Assembly (NCBI RefSeq): GCF_017599305.1
Contig: NZ_JAGFWR010000018.1
Span: 1-64,000, forward strand
DNA length: 64,000 bases
From: Micromonospora antibiotica
Lineage (GTDB): Bacteria > Actinomycetota > Actinomycetes > Mycobacteriales > Micromonosporaceae
Direction: 5' to 3'
The position numbers were made by a program, and so were the translations under genes. Below, piece by piece: positions 40,237-47,746 of the stretch. Positions within the stretch are counted from its first letter, which is position 1. The number at the start of each line of letters is the position of its first letter. Under the pieces are notes generated by a model. The model saw only the letters and a list, made by a program, of their open reading frames with translations, was not told where the DNA came from and made no database searches.

Positions 40237-41058
40237 ATGTCTCTCACCCGGAACGCCCAAGCCACCGCTAGCCGCACCGCGGACAGCCGCTGGCTGGAAC
40301 TCCTCGCCCGGGCCGGTTTCATCGGCTACGGGATCGTCCACCTGCTCTTCGCCTGGGTCATCCTCCAGATCGCCTTCGCCGGCTCCGGCGAGGAGGGCAA
40401 CCAGAACGGTGCCCTGCGCGCCCTGGGCGCCCAGCCGATGGGCAAGTTCCTGCTGATCGCGATCGCCGTCGGCCTGATCGCGATGGCCATCTGGCAGGCG
40501 CTGGAGGCGGCCGTCGGCCACCACGCCAAGCGCGGCAAGGAACGTCTCTTCGAGCGGATCGCCTCGGTCGTGCGTACCGTCGTCTTCCTCTGGCTCGCCT
40601 GGACCTCGATCAAGGTGGTGCAGGACGCCAGCTCCAACAGCGCCGACCAGCAGGAGCAGTTCAGCGAGAAGCTGATGGCCTCCAGCGGCGGCCGTGGTCT
40701 GGTCGGGTTCGCCGGCCTGGTGCTCGCCGCCGTCGGCATCGGCATGGTGATCTACGGCTACAAGAAGAAGTTCGAGCGGAACCTCAAGACCAACGAGATG
40801 AACGGCAAGACCCGGCAGACGGTCCGCCGGCTGGGCATGGCCGGTTACATCGCCCGGGGTGCGGTGTTCGCCGTCGCCGGCCTGCTGATCGTGGTCGCGG
40901 CGATCAACTACGACCCGGAGAAGGCCCGTGGCCTGGACGCCGCGCTGCGCACCCTGCGGGACCAGCCGTACGGGCCGTTCATCCTGGCGCTGATGGCGCT
41001 CGGCATCGCCGCCTTCGGGGTCTACTGCTTCTTCCAGTCCCGGTTCCGCAAGATCTGA
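40237..41058 (+). CDS. DUF1206 multi-pass membrane protein
   Basis: The 273-residue protein has six hydrophobic segments arranged as three repeats of a two-helix unit. Each repeat begins with the family motif: LARAGFIGYGIVHLLFAWVI near residue 24, LFERIASVVRTVVFLWLAW with GRGLVGFAGLVLAAVGIGMV in the middle, and RLGMAGYIARGAVFAVAGLL near 205. DUF1206 proteins are integral membrane proteins of unknown function common in actinobacteria. The ATG at 40237 follows GGAGATTGTGGGCCC. It may be co-transcribed with the MscS gene 80 bases downstream. Confidence 0.9.
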   Translation: MSLTRNAQATASRTADSRWLELLARAGFIGYGIVHLLFAWVILQIAFAGSGEEGNQNGALRALGAQPMGKFLLIAIAVGLIAMAIWQALEAAVGHHAKRGKERLFERIASVVRTVVFLWLAWTSIKVVQDASSNSADQQEQFSEKLMASSGGRGLVGFAGLVLAAVGIGMVIYGYKKKFERNLKTNEMNGKTRQTVRRLGMAGYIARGAVFAVAGLLIVVAAINYDPEKARGLDAALRTLRDQPYGPFILALMALGIAAFGVYCFFQSRFRKI

Positions 41059-41138
41059 GCCTGGTCGATACCGGAAACGCCGGGCACCATTGGGCCTTTG
41101 CCCGATTGCGATCAGCCCGGCCGGAGGGAGACAACCAC

Positions 41139-42377
41139 GTGCAGGACTACCTCGAGACGATCGCCGCCGCGGCCACCGCGGCGGCGATCGCGCTGTTGCT
41201 CGTCGAGGTGGTACACCGGGTGATCCGGCGGCTGGGCCGCCGGTCCCACCTGATGACCGAGTTGACCGCACACGTGCACCGGCCGTTGCAGGTCGCCGGC
41301 ACGGTGGTGGCCGTCCAGTTCGCGGTCCGCTGGACCACCGGCTACGCGGTGGGCACCGGGTGGCGGCAGGCCGTGCTGCACATCCTGGTGCTGGGGGTGG
41401 TCGCCGCGGTGGCCTGGCTGGTCGCCTCGTTGCTGGTGGTGGCGGAGGACACCGCGTTGGCCCGCTTCCTGCGGGTCGACGTGCCCGACAACCGGCACGT
41501 CCGGCGGGTACGCACCCAGGTGGTGCTGCTGCGCCGGTTGACGATCGTGGTGATCGTCGTGCTCGCCGTCGGTGTGATGCTGATGACCTTCCCCGCGGTA
41601 CGGGGCATCGGCGCGGGCGTGCTCACCAGCGCCGGCCTGGTCGGTGTGGTCGCCGCGCTGGCCGCGCAGAGCCTGCTCGGCAACGTCATCGCCGGCCTCC
41701 AGCTCGCCTTCAGCGACGCGGTCCGCCTCGACGACGTGGTGGTGGTCGAGGGGGAGTGGGGCCGGATCGAGGAGTTGACGCTCAGCTACGTGGTGGTCCA
41801 GATCTGGGACGACCGGCGGCTGATCCTGCCCACCTCCTACTTCACCAGCACCCCGTTCCAGAACTGGACCCGGACCGAGGCGGCGGTCCTCGGCACCGCC
41901 GAGTTCCACCTCGACTGGTCGGTGCCGGTGCAGTCGATGCGGGAGGAGCTGCGTCGGCTGGTGGAGAGCACCGACCTGTGGGACGGTCGGGTCTGCGTGC
42001 TCCAGGTCACCGACGCCACCGGCGGCGCGATCAAGGTACGAGCCCTGGTCAGCGCCGCCGACGCCGGCAGCCTGTGGGACCTGCGCTGCCTGGTGCGCGA
42101 GCACCTGGTCGGCTGGGTCCGCGACCACCGCCCCACCGCGCTGCCCCGGACCCGTACCGAGCTGGGGGACTCCTCGGGCAGCCTGCCCTGGCAGTGGGTG
42201 CAGCCGCGCCGGCCGGCCCGCCGCCGGTCCGAGGGCGAGGTGCCCGACGACGCCCGGGTCTTCGGTGGCAGCGACGACGGCGACGCCCGCAGCGAGGCGT
42301 TCGTGGGTCCCGACGGCGACGCCCGCGGCGACGGCGTCGTCGTCGGTGCCGACCATGGTGTCGCCGGCCGCCGCTGA
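41139..42377 (+). CDS. MscS-family mechanosensitive channel
   Basis: The 412-residue protein has four or five N-terminal membrane helices followed by the MscS pore helix and beta domain: GIGAGVLTSAGLVGVVAALA with AQSLLGNVIAGLQLAFSD is the TM3 region, and VRLDDVVVVEGEWGRIEELT is the start of the beta domain. WDDRRLILPTSYFTSTPFQN also matches the family. A hydrophilic tail of about 60 residues ends the protein with Gly/Asp/Ala repeats. It would open under membrane tension to release osmolytes. The GTG at 41139 is preceded by GGAGGGAG at a good distance. A hairpin terminator follows. Confidence 0.92.
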   Translation: MQDYLETIAAAATAAAIALLLVEVVHRVIRRLGRRSHLMTELTAHVHRPLQVAGTVVAVQFAVRWTTGYAVGTGWRQAVLHILVLGVVAAVAWLVASLLVVAEDTALARFLRVDVPDNRHVRRVRTQVVLLRRLTIVVIVVLAVGVMLMTFPAVRGIGAGVLTSAGLVGVVAALAAQSLLGNVIAGLQLAFSDAVRLDDVVVVEGEWGRIEELTLSYVVVQIWDDRRLILPTSYFTSTPFQNWTRTEAAVLGTAEFHLDWSVPVQSMREELRRLVESTDLWDGRVCVLQVTDATGGAIKVRALVSAADAGSLWDLRCLVREHLVGWVRDHRPTALPRTRTELGDSSGSLPWQWVQPRRPARRRSEGEVPDDARVFGGSDDGDARSEAFVGPDGDARGDGVVVGADHGVAGRR

Positions 42378-42437
42378 GCCGATCCGCCGGCCGGCGCTGA
42401 GCCGGGTGGAAGTGCCGCCGGCCGCCGCCGGGCCGTC

Positions 42438-42474
42438 ACACAGCCCCCGTGACAGTTGGTCGCGGGGGCTGTGT
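42438..42474. terminator. hairpin terminator after the MscS gene
   Basis: ACACAGCCCCCG pairs perfectly with CGGGGGCTGTGT around a 13-base loop, 60 bases past the MscS stop. Confidence 0.82.
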
Positions 42475-42603
42475 CGGTCCCGCTTCCGCGTTTCGCCGGA
42501 CGATCCGGGCCCACCTGGGGTCAGATGTGGTTGGTCACCGTGTGCAGGATTGACGGACGGCGGCTCCGGGCATACAGCGCGGTGATGACGAAAGGAGGAC
42601 AGC

Positions 42604-43038
42604 ATGGCTGACGTCGCGAACCACCGTACGTCCCGGACCGGGAGCGAGCCGTCCACCGCCGAACTGGTGCAGCGGGCCACCGAGCAGGTCTCCCGACTGG
42701 TCCGGGACGAGTTGGCCCTGGCCCGGGCGGAGCTGACCCAGAAGGGCAGGCACGCCGGGATCGGGATCGGCCTCTTCGGCGGGGGCGGGGCGCTGGCCCT
42801 GTACGGGCTCGGCGCACTGGTCGCCGCCGCGATCCTGCTGCTGGCTCTGGTGCTACCCGCCTGGGCGGCGGCGTTGATCGTGGCGGTGGTGCTCTTCCTC
42901 ATCGCCGGGGTGCTCGCCCTGGTCGGGAAGAAGCAGGTCAGCCAGGCGGTCCCCCCGATGCCGGAGGCGACCGTGCGTAGTGTCCGCGCGGACGTGGACA
43001 CCGTCACCGCCGCGGTGAAGGACAGGGGACGGGCATGA
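42604..43038 (+). CDS. actinobacterial holin-X-like membrane protein
   Basis: The 144-residue protein matches the Phage_holin_3_6 (actinobacterial holin-X, superfamily III) group: an N-terminal helix STAELVQRATEQVSRLVRDE with LALARAELTQK, then two membrane helices (about 50-105) containing GGGGALALYGLGALVAAAIL and AWAAALIVAVVLFLIAGVLA. Despite the name most members are chromosomal envelope proteins, not lysis holins. ATG 42604 has AAAGGAGGACAG upstream. Its TGA overlaps the ATG of the next gene, so it heads a three-gene unit with DUF3618 and DUF4235 proteins. Confidence 0.88.
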   Translation: MADVANHRTSRTGSEPSTAELVQRATEQVSRLVRDELALARAELTQKGRHAGIGIGLFGGGGALALYGLGALVAAAILLLALVLPAWAAALIVAVVLFLIAGVLALVGKKQVSQAVPPMPEATVRSVRADVDTVTAAVKDRGRA

Positions 43039-43400
43039 CCGGCACGACAGGAAGCAACGGCAACGGCAACGGGACCGGAGACACCGAGGCGCTGCGCGAG
43101 GAGATCCGGCGGACCCGGGTGGAGTTGGGCGAGACGATGGAGATGCTGGCCGCCAAGGCCGACGTCAAGGCCCGGTTGAAGGACTCGGCGGAGCAGGCGA
43201 AGGAGCGGGTGCGTGAGCAGGCCGCGCTGACCGTGGCTCGGGTACGGGGCCAGGCGGCGCAGGGTGTCGACCTCGCGCGGGCCCAGGCGTACGACACGTC
43301 GGTGGCGGTCCGGCGCGATCCGGTGCCGTGGGCGACGATAGCGGCCGGTGCGGTGGCCGCGGTGGTGGTGTTGTTGATCATTCGGGGGAGGCGCAGGTGA
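43035..43400 (+). CDS. DUF3618 membrane protein
   Basis: The 121-residue protein has a Gly/Asn-rich start, the DUF3618 helix (EALREEIRRTRVELGETMEM followed by LAAKADVKARLKD), a long charged coiled-coil-like stretch (SAEQAKERVREQAALTVARV) and one C-terminal membrane helix (WATIAAGAVAAVVVLLII). It is the typical second member of a holin-X/DUF3618/DUF4235 trio found in many actinobacteria and thought to relate to envelope or osmotic stress; no mechanism is established. It overlaps both neighbours by four bases. Confidence 0.88.
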   Translation: MTGTTGSNGNGNGTGDTEALREEIRRTRVELGETMEMLAAKADVKARLKDSAEQAKERVREQAALTVARVRGQAAQGVDLARAQAYDTSVAVRRDPVPWATIAAGAVAAVVVLLIIRGRRR

Positions 43401-43669
43401 GCAAGGGCATCAGCAGGACCGCGTACAAGCCGGTCGGGGTGTTGCTGGGACTGGCGGCCGGCGCGCTGGCCGGAACGATCTTCCGGCAGGTGTGGAAGGC
43501 GACCGCCGGGGACGGTGAGGCACCCGACCCGACCGACGAGGACCGCCGCTGGGGCGAGATCCTCGCGGCGGCGGCGTTGCAGGGGGCGATCTTCTCCGTC
43601 GTCCGGGCGGCGGTGGACCGGGGCGGCGCGGTCGGCGTACGACGGTTGACCGGGCGCTGGCCCGACTGA
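43397..43669 (+). CDS. DUF4235 membrane protein
   Basis: The 90-residue protein matches DUF4235: AYKPVGVLLGLAAGALAGTI with FRQVWKA, the polar loop APDPTDEDRRWGEILAAAAL, and a second helix QGAIFSVVRAAVDRGGAVGV. Two short hydrophobic segments suggest a small inner-membrane hairpin. The GTG at 43397 overlaps the previous stop (GTGA). It ends the three-gene unit and is followed 85 bases later by a classical terminator. Confidence 0.88.
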   Translation: MSKGISRTAYKPVGVLLGLAAGALAGTIFRQVWKATAGDGEAPDPTDEDRRWGEILAAAALQGAIFSVVRAAVDRGGAVGVRRLTGRWPD

Positions 43670-43754
43670 CCCGTCCCGGTGCGCGCCACCGTGGCCGGCG
43701 CGGCGACCGCGCCAGCCACGACGGCGGCCCTCCGGTCCGGTGACGACGACCTGT

Positions 43755-43789
43755 GGCCCCCCGACCCATCGACGGGCGGGGGGCCTTTT
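43755..43789 (+). terminator. rho-independent terminator with U-tract
   Basis: GGCCCCCCG at 43755-43763 pairs with CGGGGGGCC at 43777-43785 and is followed by TTTT. It ends the holin-X/DUF3618/DUF4235 operon. Confidence 0.9.
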
Positions 43790-44017
43790 GCCTGGCTTTG
43801 CCGAGCCGGTCAGCAATCGTCGGGCATCCGTCAGGTCACATGTCGAAGAATTTCGTCGATTAGGCTGTGCAGAGTTTTTGGGTACGTGGTTTGCTGATCC
43901 CCGCTGTTGCGAGACGGCGTCGGCACGGAGCGGTCTTCCCCTCGTGGGCGGCTGCCCGGGTCACCGCTGCTCGAAACGGCCAATCGGCCGCACGGCGTGC
44001 TCGGCCGCCAGTTTTAG

Positions 44018-44023
44018 AAGGAG
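44018..44023 (+). promoter_or_regulatory. strong ribosome-binding site of the cold-shock gene
   Basis: AAGGAG lies six bases before the ATG at 44030 in an AT-rich context (TTTTAGAAGGAGATACACA). It resembles laboratory expression leaders only because both use a consensus site. Actinobacterial cold-shock genes commonly have such leaders. Confidence 0.85.
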
Positions 44024-44029
44024 ATACAC

Positions 44030-44233
44030 ATGGCGCAGGGAACCGTGAAGTGGTTCAACGCTGACAAGGGCTTCGGCTTCATCACCGTCGATGGCGGGGG
44101 TGCTGACGTGTTCGTCCACTTCTCGGCGATCCAGTCCAGCGGCTACCGCTCGCTGGAGGAGAACCAGCGGGTGGAGTTCGAGATCGCCCAGGGTCAGAAG
44201 GGTCCGCAGGCCGAGCAGGTCCGCCCCCTCTGA
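44030..44233 (+). CDS. cspA: cold-shock protein CspA family
   Basis: The 67-residue protein is a single cold-shock domain, an OB-fold that binds single-stranded RNA and DNA and acts as an RNA chaperone. Both nucleic-acid motifs are present: KGFGFIT (RNP1) near residue 13 and DVFVHFSAI (RNP2) near 27. The opening AQGTVKWFNADKGFGFIT is typical of actinobacterial major Csps. It has a long leader with a strong ribosome site, which fits post-transcriptional control, and is followed by a perfect 13-bp hairpin. Confidence 0.96.
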   Translation: MAQGTVKWFNADKGFGFITVDGGGADVFVHFSAIQSSGYRSLEENQRVEFEIAQGQKGPQAEQVRPL

Positions 44234-44288
44234 GCGAAGCCGGTCGGCTAACGCCAGCCCGGGTGATCCGGCCAGCCGGATCAACGAG

Positions 44289-44323
44289 AAGCCCCGTGTC
44301 CACCTCAGGACGCGGGGCTTTCC
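44289..44323. terminator. terminator of the cold-shock gene
   Basis: AAGCCCCGTGTCC and GGACGCGGGGCTT pair with one wobble around a six-base loop and are followed by TCC. It is placed between the cold-shock gene and a convergent small membrane-protein gene and may serve both. Confidence 0.87.
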
Positions 44324-44343
44324 GCATCGCGCGGCTGCCCGGG

Positions 44344-44538
44344 TCAGGGCAGCCGGCGGGCGCGCAGGCCGCGCCGCAGCAGCACCAGCCCGGCCAGCAC
44401 CAGCAGCACCCCGGCGACGGCCCAGAACGGTTGGTCGCTCATCAGGCTGCCGTCGAGATAGCCGAGGCCCTGGACGGTCCAGACGGCACCGACCACCACG
44501 GCCAGCAGGCCCAGGGTGAGCGTGAGCCACCCTCTCAC
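44344..44538 (-). CDS. small two-helix membrane protein
   Basis: This 64-residue protein has helices WLTLTLGLLAVVVGAVWTVQ (about 4-23) and WAVAGVLLVLAGLVLLRRGL (about 39-58) linked by GYLDGSLMSDQPF, and ends in basic residues. Similar small proteins with the same helix-loop-helix layout are widespread in actinobacteria, with no known function. The ATG at 44538 has AGGGTGG upstream. It converges with the cold-shock gene. Confidence 0.72.
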   Translation of the reverse strand: MRGWLTLTLGLLAVVVGAVWTVQGLGYLDGSLMSDQPFWAVAGVLLVLAGLVLLRRGLRARRLP

Positions 44539-44623
44539 CGGTCCCCCCTCCCCGGGTCGGAGCCGACCCGGTCACCAGGATGCGGGCCGGGCCGGGCCGA
44601 TGCGACGACCCGGCCGGCGTGGC

Positions 44624-45607
44624 TCACCACCGGTCGTGCACCCGGGGGCGGACCAGCTCGTCGTAGACCGACCGGACGGTGTCGAGTTCGGTCGCCGTCA
44701 GCGCGGGGGCGTCGGCCGCGGCGGCGTTGCCGCGGGCCTGCTCCGGGTTGCGGGCACCGGGGATGACCACGGTCACCCCGGGCTGGTCGATGATCCAGCG
44801 CAGGGCGAACTGGGCCATCGTGCGTCCGTCGCCGACCAGCGGGGCGAGCCGACGCACCACGGTCAGGCCGAGGTCGAAGTCGACGCCGGAGAAGGTCTCG
44901 CCGACGTCGAAGCTCTCCCCGTGCCGGTTGTAGGTGCGGTGGTCGTCGGCGGCGAAGGTGGTGTGCTCGTCGTAGCGGCCGGAGAGCAGGCCGCTGGCCA
45001 GTGGCACCCGGGCGATGATCCCGACGCCGGCCGCGGCGGCGGCCGGCAGCACCTCGTCGAGGGGCTTGAGCCGGACCGCGTTCAGGATGATCTGGACGCT
45101 GGCCACCCCCGGCCGGGCGATCGCGGTGAGCGCCTGGTCGCAGGTCTCGACGCTGACGCCGTACCCGGCGATGCGCTTCTCGGCGACCAGGGTGTCGAGG
45201 CCGTCGAAGACCCGGTCGTCGGCGAAGACCTCGGTCGGCGGGCAGTGCAGCTGCACCAGGTCGAGGGTGTCCACGTCGAGGTTGGCCCGGGACCGGTCGG
45301 TCCAGGCCCGGAAGTTGTCCAGGGTGTACGCCTGCGGCGTCTGCTCGACCCGGCGGCCCATCTTGGTGGCGACGGTCAGCCCGTGCCCGGGGTTGTCCCG
45401 CAGGAACCGCCCGATCAGCTGTTCGCTGCGGCCGTCGCCGTAGACGTCGGCGGTGTCGAGGAAGGTGACGCCGGACTCCACGGCGGCGTCGAGGACGGCC
45501 CGGGCGTCGCTCTCGCTGACCTGTCCCCAGTCCGCGCCGAGCTGCCAGGCCCCGAGACCGACCACACCCACCTGCCGGCCGAGCCGGTCGAAGCTGCGCT
45601 GTTCCAT
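44624..45607 (-). CDS. aldo/keto reductase
   Basis: The 327-residue enzyme is an NADPH-dependent aldo/keto reductase with the (alpha/beta)8 barrel. Catalytic blocks are VTFLDTADVYGDGRSEQLIG (Asp, Tyr), LTVATKMGRR (Lys) and DLVQLHCPP (His); the cofactor-binding end is VTVVIPGARNPEQARGN. The substrate is not predictable. The ATG at 45607 (EQRSFDRLGRQVGVVGLGAW) is the family start; the longer frame reaches into the divergent promoter. It is divergent from the methyltransferase gene, with 85 bases between, where a palindrome lies. Confidence 0.9.
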   Translation of the reverse strand: MEQRSFDRLGRQVGVVGLGAWQLGADWGQVSESDARAVLDAAVESGVTFLDTADVYGDGRSEQLIGRFLRDNPGHGLTVATKMGRRVEQTPQAYTLDNFRAWTDRSRANLDVDTLDLVQLHCPPTEVFADDRVFDGLDTLVAEKRIAGYGVSVETCDQALTAIARPGVASVQIILNAVRLKPLDEVLPAAAAAGVGIIARVPLASGLLSGRYDEHTTFAADDHRTYNRHGESFDVGETFSGVDFDLGLTVVRRLAPLVGDGRTMAQFALRWIIDQPGVTVVIPGARNPEQARGNAAAADAPALTATELDTVRSVYDELVRPRVHDRW

Positions 45608-45668
45608 GTGGTGAAGCCTAGTGACCAGGTTGCCGGGGCGCAGCGTGGGCCGTACCGTCGCAACAAAA

Positions 45669-45678
45669 CGTACGTACG
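45669..45678. promoter_or_regulatory. CGTACGTACG palindrome in a divergent promoter
   Basis: This perfect 10-bp palindrome ends 14 bases before the methyltransferase ATG and follows an AACAAAA patch. A wider dyad, CCGTAC at 45650-45655 and GTACGG at 45674-45679, also includes it. It would suit a TetR-type repressor acting on the methyltransferase/deaminase unit or on the divergent reductase. Confidence 0.45.
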
Positions 45679-45692
45679 GTATGGGGGCAGTC

Positions 45693-46487
45693 ATGTGGGA
45701 CCCGACCAGCTATCTCCGCTACGGCGACGAACGGTCCCGGCCGTTCCACGACCTGCTCGCCCGGGTCGGGGCGGAGCACCCACGCGCCGTCGTCGACCTC
45801 GGCTGCGGGCCGGGCACCCTGACCGCGACCCTCGCCCACCGCTGGCCGGCCGCCCGGATCGCCGGCCTCGACTCGTCCCCCGAGATGATCGACCGGGCCC
45901 GCACGCTCGACACCACCGTCGACTTCACCGTCGGTGACGTCGCCGACTGGCGGCCCGCCCCCGACGTGGACGTGCTGGTCGCCAACGCGGTGCTCCAGTG
46001 GGTGCCCGACCACCCGGCCCTGCTACGCCGCTGGGCCGGCGCACTGCCGCCCGGTGGGTGGCTCGCCTTCCAGGTCCCCGGCAACTTCGCCGGCCCCGCA
46101 CACCGGGCGCTGCGCGAGGTCGCCGAAGACCCCCGCTGGGCGGCCACCGTCCGGCCGTTGCTGCGCGAGGACCCCGTCGACGACCCGATCGGGTACGCCG
46201 ACGCGCTGACCGCCGCCGGCTGCGCCGTCGACGCCTGGGAAACCACCTACCTGCACCTGCTGCCCGCCGGTGCCGACGCCGAACACCCCGTGCTGAGCTG
46301 GCTGGACGGCACCGCCCTGCGCCCCGTGCGGGCGGTGCTCGACGACACCGCCCTGGCCGACTTCCGCGCCACGCTGGCAGCCCGGTTGGCCCACGCGTAC
46401 CCGGTACGGCAGGGTCAGGTGTACTTCCCGTTCCGTCGGATCTTCGTGGTCGCCCGCACGGGTGCCCGTCAAGAGGAGCAGCAGTGA
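45693..46487 (+). CDS. tam: trans-aconitate 2-methyltransferase-like SAM methyltransferase
   Basis: The 264-residue class I methyltransferase matches Tam, which methylates trans-aconitate, a by-product that inhibits aconitase. It begins WDPTSYLRYGDERSRPFHDL, has the SAM motif AVVDLGCGPGTLTATLAHRW, then GLDSSPEMIDRAR (motif II) and VLVANAVLQWVPDHPALLRR with WAGALPPGGWLAFQVPGN. The ATG at 45693 is the family start; an in-frame ATG lies 12 bases upstream. Its TGA overlaps the GTG of the deaminase gene, so the two are coupled, although a shared pathway is not evident. Confidence 0.87.
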   Translation: MWDPTSYLRYGDERSRPFHDLLARVGAEHPRAVVDLGCGPGTLTATLAHRWPAARIAGLDSSPEMIDRARTLDTTVDFTVGDVADWRPAPDVDVLVANAVLQWVPDHPALLRRWAGALPPGGWLAFQVPGNFAGPAHRALREVAEDPRWAATVRPLLREDPVDDPIGYADALTAAGCAVDAWETTYLHLLPAGADAEHPVLSWLDGTALRPVRAVLDDTALADFRATLAARLAHAYPVRQGQVYFPFRRIFVVARTGARQEEQQ

Positions 46488-47503
46488 CCGACCTGTCCGC
46501 CTTCATCGCCGAACTGCCCAAGGTGGAGCTGCACGTGCACCACGTGGGCTCCGCGTCCCCCCGGATCGTCGCCGAACTGGCCGCCCGGCACGAGGGACGC
46601 AGCCCCGTCCCGGCGGACCCGGACGCCCTCGCCGACTACTTCGCGTTCCGCGACTTCGCCCATTTCATCGAGGTCTACCTCAGCGTCGTCGACCTGATCC
46701 GCGACCCCGACGACGTCTGGCTGCTCACCCACGAGGTGGCCCGCGAACTGGCCCGCCAGCAGGTCCGCTACGCCGAGCTGACCGTCACCCCCTACTCGCA
46801 CGTGCGCCGGGGCATCCCCGCACCGGCGTTCTGCGAGGCCATCGAGGACGCCCGCCGCCGCGCCGAGGCCGACTTCGGCATCGCGCTGCGCTGGTGCTTC
46901 GACATCCCCGGCGAGGCCGGCCTACCGGCAGCCGAGGAGACCCTGCGGATCAGCCTCGACGAGCGCCCCGACGGGCTGGTCGCCTTCGGCCTCGGCGGCC
47001 CCGAGATCGGCGTACCCCGGCCGCAGTTCAAGCCGTACTTCGACCAGGCACGGGCGGCCGGGCTGCACTCGGTCCCGCACGCCGGGGAGACCACCGGCCC
47101 GCAGACCGTCTGGGACGCCCTGCGCGAGTTGGGTGCCGAGCGGATCGGCCACGGCATCTCCGCCGCGCAGGACCCGGAGCTGCTCGCCCACCTGGCCGAG
47201 CGGCGCATCCCGCTGGAGGTCTGCCCGACCTCCAACGTGCGCACCCGGGCCGTCGCCCGGATCGAGGAGCACCCGTTGCGGCAACTGGTCGACGCGGGGG
47301 TACGGGTCACCATCAACTCCGACGACCCGCCGATGTTCGGCACCACCCTCAACGACGAGTACGCGGTCGCCGCCCGACTGCTCGACACCGGACCGGACGG
47401 CCTCGCCGCGCTGGCCCGGGAAGCGGTGTCCGCCTCGTTCCTCGACCCGGCCGGCCAGGCCCGCATCGTCGCCGAGATCGACGCCTTCGTGGCGGCCCAC
47501 TGA
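46484..47503 (+). CDS. adenosine-deaminase-like amidohydrolase
   Basis: The 339-residue protein has the adenosine/AMP deaminase TIM barrel: metal ligands in PKVELHVHHVGS (HxH kept), the catalytic Glu in SVPHAGETTGPQTVWDAL, GHGISAAQDPELLAHL and the late TINSDDPPMFGTTLNDEY. The residue after the second metal His differs from canonical LHxHLDG: the aspartate that contacts the ribose 5'-hydroxyl in mouse adenosine deaminase is valine here. Some actinobacterial relatives deaminate 6-aminodeoxyfutalosine in menaquinone synthesis, so adenosine may not be the substrate. The GTG start overlaps the methyltransferase stop. Confidence 0.85.
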   Translation: MTDLSAFIAELPKVELHVHHVGSASPRIVAELAARHEGRSPVPADPDALADYFAFRDFAHFIEVYLSVVDLIRDPDDVWLLTHEVARELARQQVRYAELTVTPYSHVRRGIPAPAFCEAIEDARRRAEADFGIALRWCFDIPGEAGLPAAEETLRISLDERPDGLVAFGLGGPEIGVPRPQFKPYFDQARAAGLHSVPHAGETTGPQTVWDALRELGAERIGHGISAAQDPELLAHLAERRIPLEVCPTSNVRTRAVARIEEHPLRQLVDAGVRVTINSDDPPMFGTTLNDEYAVAARLLDTGPDGLAALAREAVSASFLDPAGQARIVAEIDAFVAAH

Positions 47504-47529
47504 CCCACCACGGGGTCGGGAGAAGTGGT

Positions 47530-47579
47530 GTACACGCGGCGGGAGCTGGTGTGGGGGACCGTGCCCCCGCCGCGCGTAC
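47530..47579 (+). terminator. hairpin after the deaminase gene
   Basis: GTACACGCGGCGGG at 47530-47543 pairs with CCCGCCGCGCGTAC at 47566-47579 with one wobble around a 22-base GC-rich loop. The remaining spacer to the histidine kinase stop holds no gene. Confidence 0.65.
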
Positions 47580-47746
47580 CGATCCACCGGCCGGTGGGTG
47601 TCAGGGGCGACAGGCCGGTGGAACTGATGGGTTCGGACAGATCCTGTCAGCCGGCACGTCCCGCGTCGCCGTCGTTAATCCGGATCTAAGGAAACCTTGC
47701 GCCGCAGCACAGTCACGGCCGGCGCGACCCGGCCCGGAGGCGGCGC

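Larger units (their letters stand above)
43670..44029. other. 360-base intergenic region: terminator and cold-shock leader
   Basis: No gene is seen here. The left part holds the terminator of the holin-X operon. The right part is the promoter and leader of the cold-shock gene. It has a locally AT-rich stretch (43840-43900) and ends in GTTTTAGAAGGAGATACACA directly before the ATG, an unusually strong ribosome site for this genome. Confidence 0.75.

Noticed and set aside
42604..43038. Prophage holin
   Set aside because: The protein falls in the actinobacterial holin-X group, with DUF3618 and DUF4235 partners and no endolysin or phage genes nearby.
44011..44032. Vector contamination, because the cold-shock leader resembles an expression-vector ribosome site
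   Set aside because: Only the consensus AAGGAG context is shared. The flanking DNA is continuous genome-like sequence and the gene is a normal actinobacterial Csp.
47504..47746. tRNA or small structured RNA in the deaminase-kinase spacer
   Set aside because: I could not fold a cloverleaf or find a T-loop consensus; the only clear structure is the terminator-like hairpin.
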